Source of the DNA: Rhyacichthys aspro
Lineage: Eukaryota; Chordata; Actinopteri; Gobiiformes; Rhyacichthyidae
DNA: 64,000 bases
NCBI GenBank assembly: GCA_036850595.1
Contig: CM072166.1
Location: 16,944,758 to 17,008,757, forward strand
Direction of reading: 5' to 3'
Below the pieces are notes generated by a model, which was not told the origin of the DNA, made no database searches, and saw only the letters and a program-made list of their open reading frames with translations. Of the stretch, positions 38,446 to 53,400 are shown piece by piece (position 1 is the first letter of the stretch; each line of letters starts with the position of its first letter). A program made the position numbers and the translations under genes.

Positions 38446-41400
38446 CTGAAGAACACACAATTCAGTATATTAAAAGATAATACTGTAGACTTAAAGTGAT
38501 CAGTCTCTTCTTTACAATAAAAGATAAGTAGTAACTTAAGTATCATTAAGTATCATTTACTCATAGCTGCCATCTAAGAAGCTAAGTGCATTTTTATTAA
38601 TAATTTATTCATTTTCTACTGTATCATTTATGGGTAACATGATCAGGGTACATGCTGGACAACAAAACAAACTATCAACACAAAAGCAATCTATCAAACA
38701 CAAAAACAAACTGTATAATGATAATAAAAAAACAAACAAACAAAAAAACATTAAACCCAGAAACAGTGTTTCAGTGTTACACTTTCTTGTTATTGCTAAG
38801 ACTCTAAAGTGAAAATAAATGCACAAATTTCAAAACTTGGCTCCCTAATGAGCAAAAGGTCATCTCAGACACATTTTTAGCATCACACTTTCTGCCAAAC
38901 ATTCACATCAATCACCTGGACTCTGAAAATGTGAAACTACATCAGATCAAATTGAACTGCACAGAAATAAGAGGCGGATCACTATAAGTAAGTTTTGAGT
39001 GGGCTGTTCTACAAAATTGGTGTAAAAATCATCATTTAGTCATTCCCCTTTCTCTTTCTTCCCCTTTTTGAACCCATTGAGGCTGCCTCTCTGGACAATA
39101 GCTTCCTCGATGTTTGTCCAGTGAAGACATTTGTTGTGACGTTGACGAGGCCCTGTGTCAGATACATATCAGAGATTGGAGGTAGTAATGTCAGAATTGT
39201 ATTTTTCAGTTTGTTAATGGTTACTTTGCGATTGGTTTTGTTAATAAACCGATTTTTTATATCATTACATTGCAGTCCAATGTACCACATATGTTTCTTC
39301 TTTACTAAAAATGTAAAATATGCAATAGATTTTTCACAGCAGTTTGCAAACGCTGATGTACACATTTGTAAATGTGGTGATAGTGTGAGTTTTTAAAGTG
39401 CTTCATTTACCACATGTTCTGAGATGTTCTGTCACTTGAAGATATAGGTTTAGAGTTTGTGTGTTTTGAAAAACCCACCTACAAAAAACTGTAATATTCT
39501 AAAAGAGGACTTTTGATTGTGTTTCCTGTTAACAAGTGCACTGTTTCTATCGATGTAGTTCTTAATTGTTAACTTGTTAACAATCGATAAGTAAGGTGAC
39601 TCTGCTCATGTTGAAGTAAAATCAGGCTATTTTAAATTAATTAATAAAATAGGTTGACTCACAATGTACTGCTTGTGGCCAGTATGATCCAAAAATGTCT
39701 AATTTGGGAGATTAGAGCCAAAAGTCAGGATGATAACCTCCAGCGTGTGTTTCTAAGGATGTTGACTTAAAAGGAAGCCATGTTTGGTATGGGACAACAT
39801 GCTCGAGACTTGACAAACATCGCAAAAAAGAAATCTAGCTATGAAGTTAAGCTCAGGAGAAGTACTGATTATCAAAATTAAACAGATTGTGTTTTGTCCA
39901 ATCACAATCAAGCACTAAGCTACAACTCCTTCTGTATTGTGTTCCTTGTGCTTTACGATTGTTGTAGTGTTTTACATTTTATATTTGTGCTTTGAGATGT
40001 GTTGTTGCGATATGCATTGTATTTAACACATAGTGACTATACAATACAATGACAGCCAACCATTCTGCTCAACCCTGCCACCTCTCAACAGATTCATGGG
40101 CAGATCATGACCTTTTTGCTTTAAGACAGGACCCCACTACTGCAGTGAAAAGTTATTTTTTGTAAAGTTTATATAATAATTATATCTTTGTTTTGTGTTT
40201 TTTCTGCAAAGAGTAATTCAGAAACTATGCTGTGACAGTTGTTGTGTTATATGTTTAAGACCCTCACATGTAGGACCAGCTGTAGTCCCAGGTCTGTGGT
40301 TTCCAGTCCTCTGGGCCCAGACTGACAGTGAGCTGGAAGGCAGTGGTGAACATCATGTGGGCCACCATCCCCAACAGACCTGCAAACACACACAAGAGGA
40401 ACGCTGTTAGTGAGTTTCTGGAGAAAACACTGCACTTACATTCTTTGACCACTTAGGGGCAGTGTTTAATAACTGTATAAGCAATGCCACTGCTCAAACG
40501 TACTGTAGTTTTTACCAAAAATTGTGACATATTGTCCACATTTTCAGAATTAAAACCAAAACAATTTAAAAGTATGAGCTGGGCAATTTAGTTAAATTGA
40601 ACATAAAGCCTCTATTATATTTTGATTTCAGTTTCTTTAGTGTAATATTGCAGATGTGGTTTCATAAGTAAAACTATCATATTACAAATAGTCTTTTATT
40701 AAGTTTACAATCATAATTTGATCTTGTGATATTAAAAATGTCGATTATATGAGTATATTTATTATATATATCAATGTGAGAAGTATCATCCATTTCAAAT
40801 AAGGTGAGCTATGGTGAATCATTAAACACATAAAAAATATGATTTGGTTTTCCCCCTAAAAAAACAACAAAAACAAAAGCTATTAAGTGACCATTTGTTT
40901 GCATTGTATTACCTCCAAAAGTTATGTCAACGTGTAGACTGTCAGTATCTTGTGTAGATATTTTGTTGCGTGCCAGGCTTTGTTGCACAAGGTTTTTATA
41001 AAATAGAACAGGCATATAAAAAAAAACGCATGTGTAGCCCTTCAATTGGATTACCACATAAACCTCCCAAATCCTCTGAATGAACAAGAGCGCAGCAGAT
41101 TCAGCTCCGAACACCTCCGCACTCATCTCATCTCCATCAGCGCTCATGTTTATTCCACAGGAAATCCCACCGCTCTATTTTCATCATGTCATCAGGATCA
41201 CACAGGGCTCTGTCCCGGGTCGACTGGGACTAATGTGACGCCTGTGAGCTCGCGTCAAGTGGAAATTATGCGACGCAAGGTGAAAGGGGTCAATTTTTCA
41301 GTCAATGAGAGTCCACAGAGGCTGTTTATGCAGAATAACTTAACAAGAGACACGAGACTTTTTTAACTTTGATCCTAGAGGAGAGTCATAAAAAGCTGAT

Positions 41401-44400
41401 GGCTGCAATGGGGCAGGGCTCACCACCATCAAACTATATAAATAAATGAAAACAAATGTGTATTCACTCTAGGCTTATGAGAAAAATAGGCACTGACTGT
41501 GGTATTTTTACTGTGGAATATGATCAATAAGTTATCTGTTATATTTGAGATTTTTTTTTTAATCCTGAAAAAACAATTGGCCAAGACAAATGAAGTGAAA
41601 GACACAATAGACTTGTTTCCACTGGTAGTACAGCACGGGTCGGGTCAGTATGAGGTGGTTTGGGGCGGATTATATTACAATATACTATAAGGAGAAGAGT
41701 TTTCCTTGAATATCAGGGAAAAAAATCACATACTTTCCATTTAACAGCAGATAGCAACACTATTTACTTTAATGTAGTAAAGTTTTCTTTTCTTAAGAGA
41801 GGGAGTCATTGCATTGCAGTAGCTCACCACTCCATCTAGTGGTATAAAGTGAAATAACAAGCCTGGGACAGCATGTACACTTTAACTGTCTAGTTTATAC
41901 TGTGTCATTGTGTTGCCACATATTTGTCTTTTCACAGAATCTAAACTGAAGCATAAATAAACAAACTAATGATCCTGTGCTGTAATGACAAATGAATATT
42001 CACTTTACAATGCTTTAACATTTGAGCATACATTTACAAGTGAAAGAAATATGACAATTTAAAAAGACTTGAAGATTTACATCAGAAACCTTTAGTAAAC
42101 TCTACTCTTTAGTATTTATTGCACACAGTTGCTGTTTTCTAAGATCCCAATCACAGAGAAGCCCCAGAGGCGTTTTACTCTTAACTCTCTATAAAAACTC
42201 ATTACAACAGTTTGTGTTTCTTCAGGCTTTTCTGCCGGTGCAGCACTGTAAGTTCAACGCTGCTGAAATTAATTATCCACAGTGAAAGTTAGCAACTGAA
42301 AGTGTGGTCCTGCGTCAGATTGTTCCCCGCTGTCCTCTTACACTAACCCCCCGTGTTGGCTTTGTGTTCAGGCTGATGATTGACGCCTGTAGTAAACGTT
42401 AATCTGCTTCTCTATTAATCCCCCCGACCACATTAACATAACATTCTCAGTCCGTCCAGCTCATTTAAATGGGAGACAACTTCAGACGTTTTACAAGCAG
42501 AGAGCTCGGAAGGCTTTTCATGCGCTTACAAAGGTGTTTTCAAGATGAATGGGGCTTTCAGATTTGGTTAGTTCACCCCCCCAAAAGAACTAATAGGTGT
42601 ATAAATGTTTTAGTATTTACTTAACATCAAATTTTGCATTTGTCTATCTTGCAAAAACAGACATATAAGGCCATAGAAAATGCTGGGAGCAAAGGCTGTG
42701 ATCATACATCAATGCAATGACCCACGAAACATCAATCAAATATTGTGCATATATGCTATTGCAAGACACATCTGTCTACTTCCTGGTGCACTCTGAGTGT
42801 AATCTGCAGATAAAATACTCAGGTAAGGTACAAACCTGACTTAAAAACAGTGATGCAGTGATGAATGAAAATGTACATTCACTGCAACTAGGTATTAGCT
42901 CGTCCTATTTATCCGTGGATCAGGTTGTTGACGCCACAGCTTCTGCAGTGATGCAATCAATGTAATGATCAGTTGTGGTGAAAAGGGAGCTGAGCCACAA
43001 GACAATGTTCTTGTCACCAGTCAATGTATGTTCCTACTCTCACTTATGGTCACAAGCTCTGGGTCATGACCGAAAGGATAAGTTCTCAGACAATGGCAGC
43101 CCAAGTGAGTTTCCTCCCTCTGCAAGATGGCTGGGTGTTGCTTTAGAGATAGGGTGAGGAGCTCAGTCACATTAGGAGCTCGGAGTAGAGCTGCTGCTCC
43201 TCCACATTGAGAGGAGCTAACTGAGGTGGCTCAGGCATCTGTTTCGGATGCCTTCTGACCCCTCCCTGGTGTTTTGTGCGAGTCCCATCGGGAGGAGGCC
43301 CCGGGGGAAGACCCAGGACACACACAAAGGACTATGTCTAGGAAGGGTCCGGGGAAAGGAAAGTCTGGGGTTCTCTGCTTAGCCTGTTGCCCCTGCATTC
43401 TGGTCCTGTATGAATATGCCATGAATTAATATCTATGTTTGACTGAAGCAGGATGCTGTGATGTAGACATTCACAAAACCCCTCAACGGCACAGTCAGAA
43501 CTCAGGGCATTACAGATCACTGCTGCACTGAAGCTCATGGCTCAGTGGCCTTTTAGCAGTAAGCAGGAGTAAATATATAAAGTATTTGCATAACTCTAAA
43601 TGGGAGTATGGACCCCATAATGCACCGAAAAGCCAAAAACTTTCTTTATGCCAATCATTAAAGATCAGCAGCAACCGTCCAGCCCTGATATTATGGGATT
43701 TTATCATACATGTGTCTCTAGATCTAAGCACTACTGTAAAGTATGTGAACTACATGGTCTTTTGTAACTGCTATCAACTGAATAATGTTCAAGATCACAT
43801 GACTGGTTCTGGGTCAGCAGAGCAATGGTTTAGGTCAGGGGTGGGCAAACTTTTTTGCTCAAGGGCCACACTGTGTTTAAAACTCTGACAGACAGACCAG
43901 ACCAGTAAACTATAAACTAATATAAATTACATGAGAAAACCTGTAAATTGACATTTCTTGCACAGACTGATTAGTATAATGTTTGATGGAAAAGTGGTGG
44001 CTGACATTATGTTCTTTGAAAACTGCAACAGTTTCATGGCAAGTAAGACATATGGTACTGACTGTACTTCGTCAAAAAATAGCTCTGTCCACTCCATATT
44101 AAAAACTTGAAGTGTGAATGGGTATTTTCTGTTTGTAGATATGATGGTACCTTTCGCAAAAGTACAAGGCATTGAAGTAAAATGGCCAAATATATGCTGT
44201 CTTAAATAATAAATGATTTGTAAATGCTTGGCGGGCCGCATTACATAACTCAACGGGCCGCATGTGGCCCCCGGGCCTTAGTTTGCTCACCTCTGGTTTA
44301 GGTGATTTGTAATCGGCAGGTTTATACTGTGATGTTATTCCTCAAGGTTATTATACCATCACAAATTCATGCCTAACAGAGTCTGAGGCTGCTGTCTCAC

Positions 44401-47400
44401 TGGTGGCACATTTCACACCTTAAAGCACAGCACGTTTGACTAATGTGACTTTTCCCATCTCCGTTGCATTATGCCAAAGTACATGTATGCAGCATCCACT
44501 TGACTACTTTCTGTTAAGAATCTGACATTGCCTTAAATAATACTGATAAGACATACTGCTTCACACCTGTTTTGTCTAAAAGTCTAAAAGTCTGCCATGT
44601 GCTTCTTCTTTAAAACTTTATAACATTTCCTTCATTGCAATATGAAACAAATCAAGTATATAAACCCACATTGTACATGTTGGATGAACTTTATAAAGGT
44701 GAAGTCCCCATTTATGCAAACCCAGCTCTTATGAAGTATAAATAAAACAAAACGCATGCAGACAGAGTTGAAAGGTGCAGTCAGCTTTGCACTGGGCAGA
44801 ACGCCAGGCTCAGGCCTCAGCTCCACACCTGACTGGAGCTGAGCAGAGCAGCACGGTTCAACTGTCAGCGGAAACACAAGGCATGTATCTGCTGCTGCCG
44901 CTCAGTAAACACTCACTCTGTCAGACCCAGAAATGCTAATAGGGTCCATTTAAATGCTTAATGTCAAAACAGTCACTTTCTTTATGTGTTGCAGTACTCA
45001 TCCATGAAGACAGACTCTCTTACATTAGGTTTGATTATGATTTCTCCAGCAAAAAATCAGAGGTGGTCTGGAGATGGTTAGGACCTACTTTGCATAATAG
45101 CAGGGCATTTCCGAAAACAGAAGGAATGTCATGTGGACACACGAGTGCTAACAGTTCAAATAAAAACTTTTACTGTTCTTGAAAAATGGCAGGCATATAA
45201 GGTTAAAGCATTATCAATGTGTAGAGGTTTGAGACTAAAATATGTTAAAATCAAAACAAGGAAGGCCTTAAATCAAAGAAAAGCCTTCTATCTTTCTATC
45301 TTTCTAACAACTAATGGATAATATTACCAGTTGCCCTAGTGCTTGATACAAAACCATGGTTACTTTGCAAGATGCTATAGCTGTTCACATGCTGTATAAA
45401 GGAGGAGTGAGAAGTGTGAAATTGCAATCTGCGCTTTCTCTCTGTTTAAAACTAAATAACCCACCTTTAATTATGGTGACAGTACACATAAGGCTGAAAC
45501 TCAACAAAATAGTTTTCTGTAAGCACCAGATGTTGAGATAAATTTTTCTGATTTGCTGAAAATGCATCGAAAGATAAACTCATAATGAACAGGAAAACCA
45601 GAAAAAAAGCAGGAAAATGAAATGCATGTGCTAGTTTAGTACATTATGGCAACAACATGATAACATGAGTCTACCAGATAGAACTGCTCCACAGAACATA
45701 GTCTATTTCGCAGTACCATCTGGGAAGGCTCCCGTTGAAAGCGTTTGCAAAAGGGAGGCACCTTCTGTCAAAAACTTGGTGTTGATTGGATGAAGCACAG
45801 ACTAGTATCTGCTTAGCATGAAGTTTCTTTAACCAATCATAGCAACGATATGACGTGCCACTCTTTCAAAGAAGAAATACTCTCTACTTCTGATAAAACT
45901 GTTTCGATAGCAATATCAATGCTAACGTCTTTCTGCGTAGCCATGTTGATAACAAAGAGAGCGCTAGTTGCTTTCTTCAAGTTAAAAACCCGCCTCTACC
46001 TGTTAGTGCTGCAACAACATTGGTCAAAAGAGTCCGGTGAGTCCACGGTTCGCCGACTCAAGCAGTTTGGTTGGCGCAATACGGAAGATGGATTTACCCG
46101 AGTTTGGAAACTCCCAAATCTCGCGAGAATCCAGCTGCAGTGCAAGGTTAACAACAGGGTATAATGTCACATAACCGATCTGATAAAAGTGCTCAGAGCA
46201 GCTGTCCTTTCAAACACTCCACTTTTGCCTCTGCCTCTTGATTGATATTATTTCACTTGCACACCCTCGAGATGCTCCTCAACGGTAGGTTTTCAGCTTT
46301 TATGCAATACTCCTTTTAGATAATTTAGGGTCCTATACTACCTAGAGCCATGACAACAGCATATAAAGATAATTCCTGGTGTTTTGTTTTGACAGAAAAG
46401 CTTTAAACTCCAAGATGATGTATGCTTTTAATCAGACATTTTCGTACATTTCAAACTAACCAACACAGTTTTGCCTCAAATAACTCTCGTATGGTGTGCC
46501 GAGGGTGTGCTGTTGTTTGGCCTTTGCCTCTCAGAGTGATTTTCTTGTCCATTGAGTTGAACAGCGTGAGTCAGAGCCGTGGGGGAGGATATATTTGGTG
46601 CTGATTCAGTGGCGGGAGTGTGGTGGTCACGATCATTTTCACAGACTGGATTAGAGCGAAGGTCACCGTTAATTCCTCCACCGAGAGAGCAGGCAGACTC
46701 CGACTGGCGGGAAATGTACTCCACAGCTCGACGCCTGTAACTGGCCTCAGAACGAGCTGGACCAGAGCCAGAGAAGAAAGAGATTGTGTTCTGGTGGAGC
46801 AGCAGAGGGCACCGTTTCACTGATGAGGTCAATAAGTTCTGTCCACACTGGTCTGGACACAAGTTCAGACCATAAAAAAAGCAAATGAACTGTCAGCCAC
46901 GTATTACCATGTGTAATCTCCATATGGCAAAAGGCTACTCAAACTGCAGAAATGGTTTGTCATTATAGTTTATTTTCCATTCTCACTTACGCTGAGAAGT
47001 CGCAGGCCCCTGTCAGACTAAGCATTAGATCAGTTCTCACTTTTATTGCTTTTGCAAAACTACACTGGATACATTAGACTGTTCTTTTTTGACTGTTTTT
47101 TCAACCCTTGTCCAAAATAGTGCGAAAACCACCGCATCACTGACTCGCTCCTTTAATAAATATTGTATAGTCGAGCTGCTTCTGTGAGGGGTGCTTTGGC
47201 TGAAAAACGCAGAGCCATTCTCCTGTCCACAGAGATCTGAACACATCCAGATTTACGCATACATACACACAGAACACCTCTAAATGTGTATTCACATGAG
47301 GACACATTTAGAACATTCACACCTTGCATTAACTTAAGGCTGGTCACATTAGAGTCCAGGCAGAACATTAAAGGCAACTCCGACTTGGAGGAATAAATGA

Positions 47401-50400
47401 TCTTGTGTATTAAACATTTGCTTCAGCTATAAAAATGTGATGTTAAAAACACTTAAGACTGTTTAGTTAAAAAAAAAAAAAAAATGTCATCATTTTGTTT
47501 ACGTTGCAATGCATTCTGGGTACCGTCATCAAAAGGTTGCCGCAGTCTCATTCCCCTATAGCAGTTCGCTAGCAGTAGGCTACAAATAAACTATGTCTTC
47601 AGTTCAGCCCTTTCAATTTTAACCCAAGCAGAACAATAATGAAGAAATAACTCAAAATACACTTGAAAACAATCAGATGAATGAAGAAGAGAGGGTAGGA
47701 ATAAAATAGCTGGCATTTTTTCTCGTGGTTTATGCTCGTTAGCCTGATGTGTTTAGGTGCTTGGTGTGAGACAATTGTTGGCATGGCATTTGATTTCAGC
47801 CTACATTTAAAACCACCAGCACACTTTAGCTACTTTAGCAATTGTGGTTGAAAAAATGACTCATAAGCATCAGGAGAGAAGTGTTGAGAACACAAACGCG
47901 GGTGCTTAGAAAGTTGTGCCCGTTCCCATTCAATTCTTCTCTTTTTATAACTACGTCGCTGTTTTTGTCATCTTTTGGCTGGAAACTGCAACCAAAAGCA
48001 GAGCGGTGCAGCATCGTTTCCACTTTTTAAGGCTAACTAAGAGAAAAAAGTAGCGTGAAACGACGTCACTTTTCCTCGTCCCAAAATGCATTGTGCAGGT
48101 AAACATAATGGGTATTTCTGTAGGTGGGAAAAGGTAGTAAACATAACTCCTCCTAAATACTTTTAGTAGTTTTCAGGTGCCACTAAGAATGAATTTGAGT
48201 AGAATAGGACAATAACAACTTATTAAGGCCAACAAGTATTAATAGTTGGGGCTCCATTTAAGCTTATTCACTGCTTAAACAAGTTGCAAGCTTTAATAAA
48301 GCAGGTGTGCCTACAGAGGTAGTTTACCACCACCAGTGTGTGACCCCTCCCATTCAAACCTATTATCCTTTCTCGCCAATCATAACTATTTATCTAAAGT
48401 GGGGCGGGTGTTATGTGATGATTTGTTTCTCTGATTGTTTTTTTCAGATTACACTGGCAGTTTATTATGAGTCTCTTTGGTCCTTTTTACTGAATTCTGA
48501 TTGGTTGTATGTCTATCCAATCACATTCAGATGGAGTTTAATCTGTATCCATTTGTTCCACCTCCTGGAAATCAAACGCGATTAGACAAGGACCAATTCT
48601 TTGTAAAGGATTTCTGGCCATTTTGTTACTCTGCTAAAAGCTACCTATTAACCAACTGAAAACACAAATACATTTACACTTTGTTCTTCCAAACTTTCCA
48701 TTTACATTAATTGAAACTGAGATAATTGTACCAAGTCAGTACAGTATAGCAGAGTTTAGTATGGAGTATTAAAATGTATGGTCTAAAATGTGGGCAATCT
48801 TGACTATTCAATATAATAAAACAATATGATGGAGCAAATGCTATTTATAAATTCCAGTTTGAACTCACACATGTTCATATATAAAATGCCATAATAAAAG
48901 ATATTGTAAAATAATATGGAGAATGTACTGAATGTAAATTGAAATAGTGTTGGTGGAAGCATCTCTTTATCTCTCAATTGAAGCTGTCCAGTGTGCTCCA
49001 CATATTCAATAAATCTATCAAAGGCATAGATGGAGAGGATTCTGTTGAGAGGAAAAAAAAGGAGAACTCATCACTTCTGCAGAGTATGTACATAAATGAT
49101 TACTGTGTGTCAGCAAATGTTCAGTCCACATACATTCCACAATGGCTCTATTTAAGTGACGTCTATCCAGGCATTGCTATTAAATACAGTCAATGGAGCA
49201 CCACTGCTGAATGTAACACCACTGTTTTGATGGAAAAAAAAAAAAAAATCCAGCAGATAACAATGTAAAAATCTGTGTTTGGGATATTGCAACAAATTCT
49301 AATAATGGCCTGGCAGTACATGGAGCCAAAACTCCAGCCACAAGGGGTCACAAGCCAGTGAACCATTGTGCCAATCCCAAACCCGGATAAATGGAAAGGG
49401 TTGCACTAGGAAGAGCATCTTCAGTAAAAAATAATATGCAAAATAGACTACTTAAGTAAAAGTACTGTATTTGCCGGACTATAGAGCGCACCTAAATATA
49501 AGCCGCACCCACTAAAATTTAAAAGAAATATATATTTTGTCACATATAAGCCGCACCGGACTATAAGCCGCCGATACCCAGGCTGGGAAATAAGATATTT
49601 ACATCGAAAGATTTTTCTTCCTGCGCACTGTTAAAGTCGCTTCATTCTCCTGTGCACTGAAACCACAAGTCACTATTCATCTTCCTCCTGAGCATTGAAA
49701 CTACAGAACACCAAACCACTGTCACTTCATTTGTTTTCCATTATGAGGGGGTGAGGGTGTAAAAATATTACCGTATTTTGCTGTTGTGCGTCTTGGGTTG
49801 CATGTGCTAAGAATAAAAACTAGTGCTTTCTTGTTTGTATTGACTACCGCTGCCTCGTTTGTCTCGTTTTTGCACTTCCTGCTAGAGCGCCCCCCTGAGG
49901 GCTGAAGAAAAATTCATAGAAAAGCCGCATCTCTGTATAAGCCGCATGGTTCAAAGTGTGGGAAAAAAGTAGCGGCTTATAGTCCGGAAAATACGGTACA
50001 GATAAAGAGGTAGAAATGTACTTAAGTAAAAATAAAAGTATGACATTTAAGTGACTGTATTAAAGTACTTGCTTTTAAATGTACTTTAAAGTCTAAAAGT
50101 AAAAGAATTTGACTTAATTTAAGGTGACGTTAAACATGTGTCTGTTTAATATTAGGACAAATCACTGAGAGAGGAAAAGCTACTTGTATAATGCTGTTTT
50201 CATGTGTGCTTTGTAAAACTTAGCACCATAGGTTTAGGTACACATTTACATACTGATTAAACATTTAATTTAAGGTGTTGTACATTTACGACTCAAATTT
50301 ACTTGTTCAATGTAAAAATGTTATAGAGTAGAAAGTACAGATATTTGCTCTAAAATGTAGTGGAGTAAAAGACAGTCAAAAGTACAGCAAAGTAAATAAG

Positions 50401-53400
50401 TAAGTAAAGTACAGATACTTGAAAAAAAATACTTGAAAACTGTACTTAAGTACGGTAACAGAGTACTTTTACTTTGTTACACTCCACCACTGTAGTATGC
50501 ACAGTTTTGGGTTTTGATGATAACCTTTAGCCCTTACTGAGTGGCATACCTGATAATGTCAGCAAAAGCAGCTCTTATACAGCAAAATCTGACAAGTACA
50601 GGTGCACTTGAGTCCAGCCAGGCCTGTGGAGGTTTCGATTCTGGTTGATCAGTTCATGTGGTTAGTTCTGAGTCTAATTTGACACCTGCAGAAACTGAAA
50701 GACTAGACTTTGAACTAGTCGCTGCTTGATCTTAGCAAAACCAAGCTCTGGTTTGCTCGTAACTGTCCAACTTCATGTCTTCAGGCCTTTTGTAAGTCAC
50801 TGCTGCAGCGCCTGTGACAAGTTATACATATACACAAATACAGGAATTTGGCTCTAACATATTACACTCATAGTTGTTAAAAATGCTTAAAGTTAATGGA
50901 GATACTGCATTGTAGATTTAAACTGCATTTGGGAAATACAGCTTATTCAAAACCTGCTCCATATAGAAGTTTATTCTATACTATATGATACTGAAAATGG
51001 TAAATCTGTAATTAACAGAATTTTTAAATAATGTTAAGCACCCCGACCTGTCACACAGAAGACTGGGGTTCAATTGCCCGGGATAGAGTCCAAACACCAG
51101 CCACATAAATGGAGAGGGTGGCATCAGGAAGAGCATCTGGCATAAAAACCTTTGCCAGACTAAATATGTGACCCACTAGATGATTTACTCTAATGACCCC
51201 TGAAGGGAGAAGCCAAAAGAAATGACCATTGTAAAATAGTTAACAAAACTACAAACACTATGTCAGAGGTCAGCAACCTTTTAGAGTTGAAGAGTCCCTT
51301 TTCATCAGAAATTTAAAAAAGGTGCATATGCTGAGAGTTTAACCAATAGGCCTATTTCAGACCTTTACATTTTGAGCTTGGTTTAAAGGGACCTTATTAA
51401 ACATTATTCATTTATCATGAATGAATGCAAACAGAGAACAAACTGTTTATCAGAACATGAGCGTTTAATCCTGTGTGCACCGCAAAGGCAAATTTCAATG
51501 TGCTATAATTAATTATCTGAAGCACATTTGAAGAGAGAAGACACACAACATTCACCCCACAAATGACAAATCCAATGCTTTTAGAAAGTTTCACCTTCAA
51601 AGTTTCCTTTCACATTGCCAGCTTGGAGCCTGATCCCACTTTCCTCTCTTTCATTTCCAGAGTTTGTCCCAACATCCATTTTAATTGATTCTAGTAGCTT
51701 TTGTGTGAGCTCATAAGCACCGTTCAGTGACATGTTCTAGTTAGCGACAGGCACAACCTAAATCTCTGCGTAAAGCTTTTTGGTGCTTGGTGCTGCGTGT
51801 TTAGGACAGTGATATTTAACACTTGTAATAATTTGTGTTCATTTCATAGCTGCACCAAGGTTTCCTGGACGGTTTTGAAAAATGTTCATCAGTCAAAATG
51901 TCCAGCAAAAAATATGGCAAAAATAATTACTGTGTGACTGGTAGATTCAACATGTTGCCATGGCCATATATGCTTTGATGTTTCAGTCAGTGAATAATAA
52001 AGGGCTGGACGCTTTTTGGCCTTTGCGGCAAAAGACAGAATAGTACGTGAAATAGAAAATGGTGACCTGGTGTGGCTTTTTTTTGCACTGTCACTATTTA
52101 AGACGGACTTTATCTAAATGAGGACACAACTTATAATTTATACCTGGTCTGTGGTTGTAGCATGGACCTATGAGCTCTCTGCTGTTGAGACGGAACGCTC
52201 TGGTGTGTTTTGAATCTCTAAGAACGTGCCAAAACCCGTGTTTGTGCCGATGTGGTCATGGCGCCGGTCGTCCTTTCTTGAGCTGTCTCTGTGTGTCCAG
52301 CAGTCTGCCTCAGTCTAGATGTTAACCACTCTCTCATAGGAGATGAGCAATTTGGGGCTGTGACAATTACCATATGTCATGTGTCTCAGAGAGCCTTCAG
52401 AGGGGGGCAAAAGAGCCGCAGGTCACCGATACCAGAACTATGTCATATTCAGCTGCATTCAAAACCCTGCACTTACCTGAGAGCACGGTGAATATCGCAG
52501 CAAAGGCATTGAGCTTGAGCCCATCGATGACGTTCCCAAACTGACACACTTCCATCGACATGAGGATGCCCCCGGTGGCCAGGAGGAGTATGTACAGGCA
52601 CTCCGCTACGATGCACAGCCACAGCACTCCTGCAAACAAACACAGAGAGAGAGGGACAATTGTTAAGAAACTGCCAAGAGTAGGACAAGAGAAGGAGGAG
52701 AGGACATGTTTATTCTGCGGGGGCAGGGGTCGCGCGTGGCCACGGAGTGATGGAGCGGCTCTGGGAATAAGAGCCAACCAAGAAGACAAACAGGGGGATG
52801 GGGAATGGAAATGTATGGATAAGAGGCGAGGGCAGAGGAGGATTGAGGAGGAGGAAGGTGGGACTGTGAACCCCCCCATCGCTCATATCATTAACCTTCA
52901 GAGTCACAGAGAGGATACACGATGGAGCGGGCCGCGAGAGCATGGTCAGGACAAATATCAAAGGATTTAAAAGCAGCGCTGGTGGAATCTTGTGTCACCC
53001 AGAGGCGGCTAGTTATTGTGTGCATAATTAATCATAAGTGGACTACAGTCATGTTACTCGAAATATCACTATGAATTATGAACAGAGTTACATCCTTCAG
53101 CAAAAAGAACAAATTTACCTGAGCTAATTAAATCCAGCTCTAAATCGTTTTTTTTTTTTTTTTTTTGAAGAAATAATAGGATGGTAGAGAGGATTGGGTA
53201 CTGTGTTATTAAGAGAAATTAATCATACAATGACTAGCTACTGATGTTCTTACACCATTTAATTAGTTTCTGGAAGGGGCATAAATATGGAGAGAACAAA
53301 ACTGGTCTCTTGTCATAGAGCTGGGGCTTTGTCCACACAATCAATCTTTGTCAGAAAATGCAACATCTACTGTTGGAAGGTCTCTGTGGACATGACTTAG

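Larger units (their letters stand above)
40380..52476 (-). other. Large intron of the GSG1-like gene (12.1 kb)
   Basis: It carries a LINE remnant at 42911-43425, a complete hAT-type MITE at 43836-44295, SINE/LINE-like repeats at 49303-49430 and 51035-51230, and nested inverted-repeat elements between about 49425 and 50492. A complex GC-richer block lies at 42240-42520. No further exon is needed or seen. Confidence 0.8.

Noticed and set aside
39565..39584. Perfect inverted repeat ATTGTTAAC-TT-GTTAACAAT as a regulatory site
   Set aside because: It could bind a homeodomain-type factor, but a single short palindrome in an AT-rich intron is expected by chance; kept only as a note.
45850..46164. 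104-residue plus-strand frame
   Set aside because: It overlaps a probable DNA-element remnant, has no recognisable domain and no supporting splice sites.
51035..51230. tRNA gene suggested by a B-box-like segment
   Set aside because: The surrounding sequence cannot form a full cloverleaf that I can see, and the same block recurs as a dispersed repeat, so it is a SINE-like copy.
52397..52879. 160-residue minus-strand frame as a single exon
   Set aside because: Only 52477-52629 matches GSG1L and is bounded by good splice sites; the rest is intron read-through.
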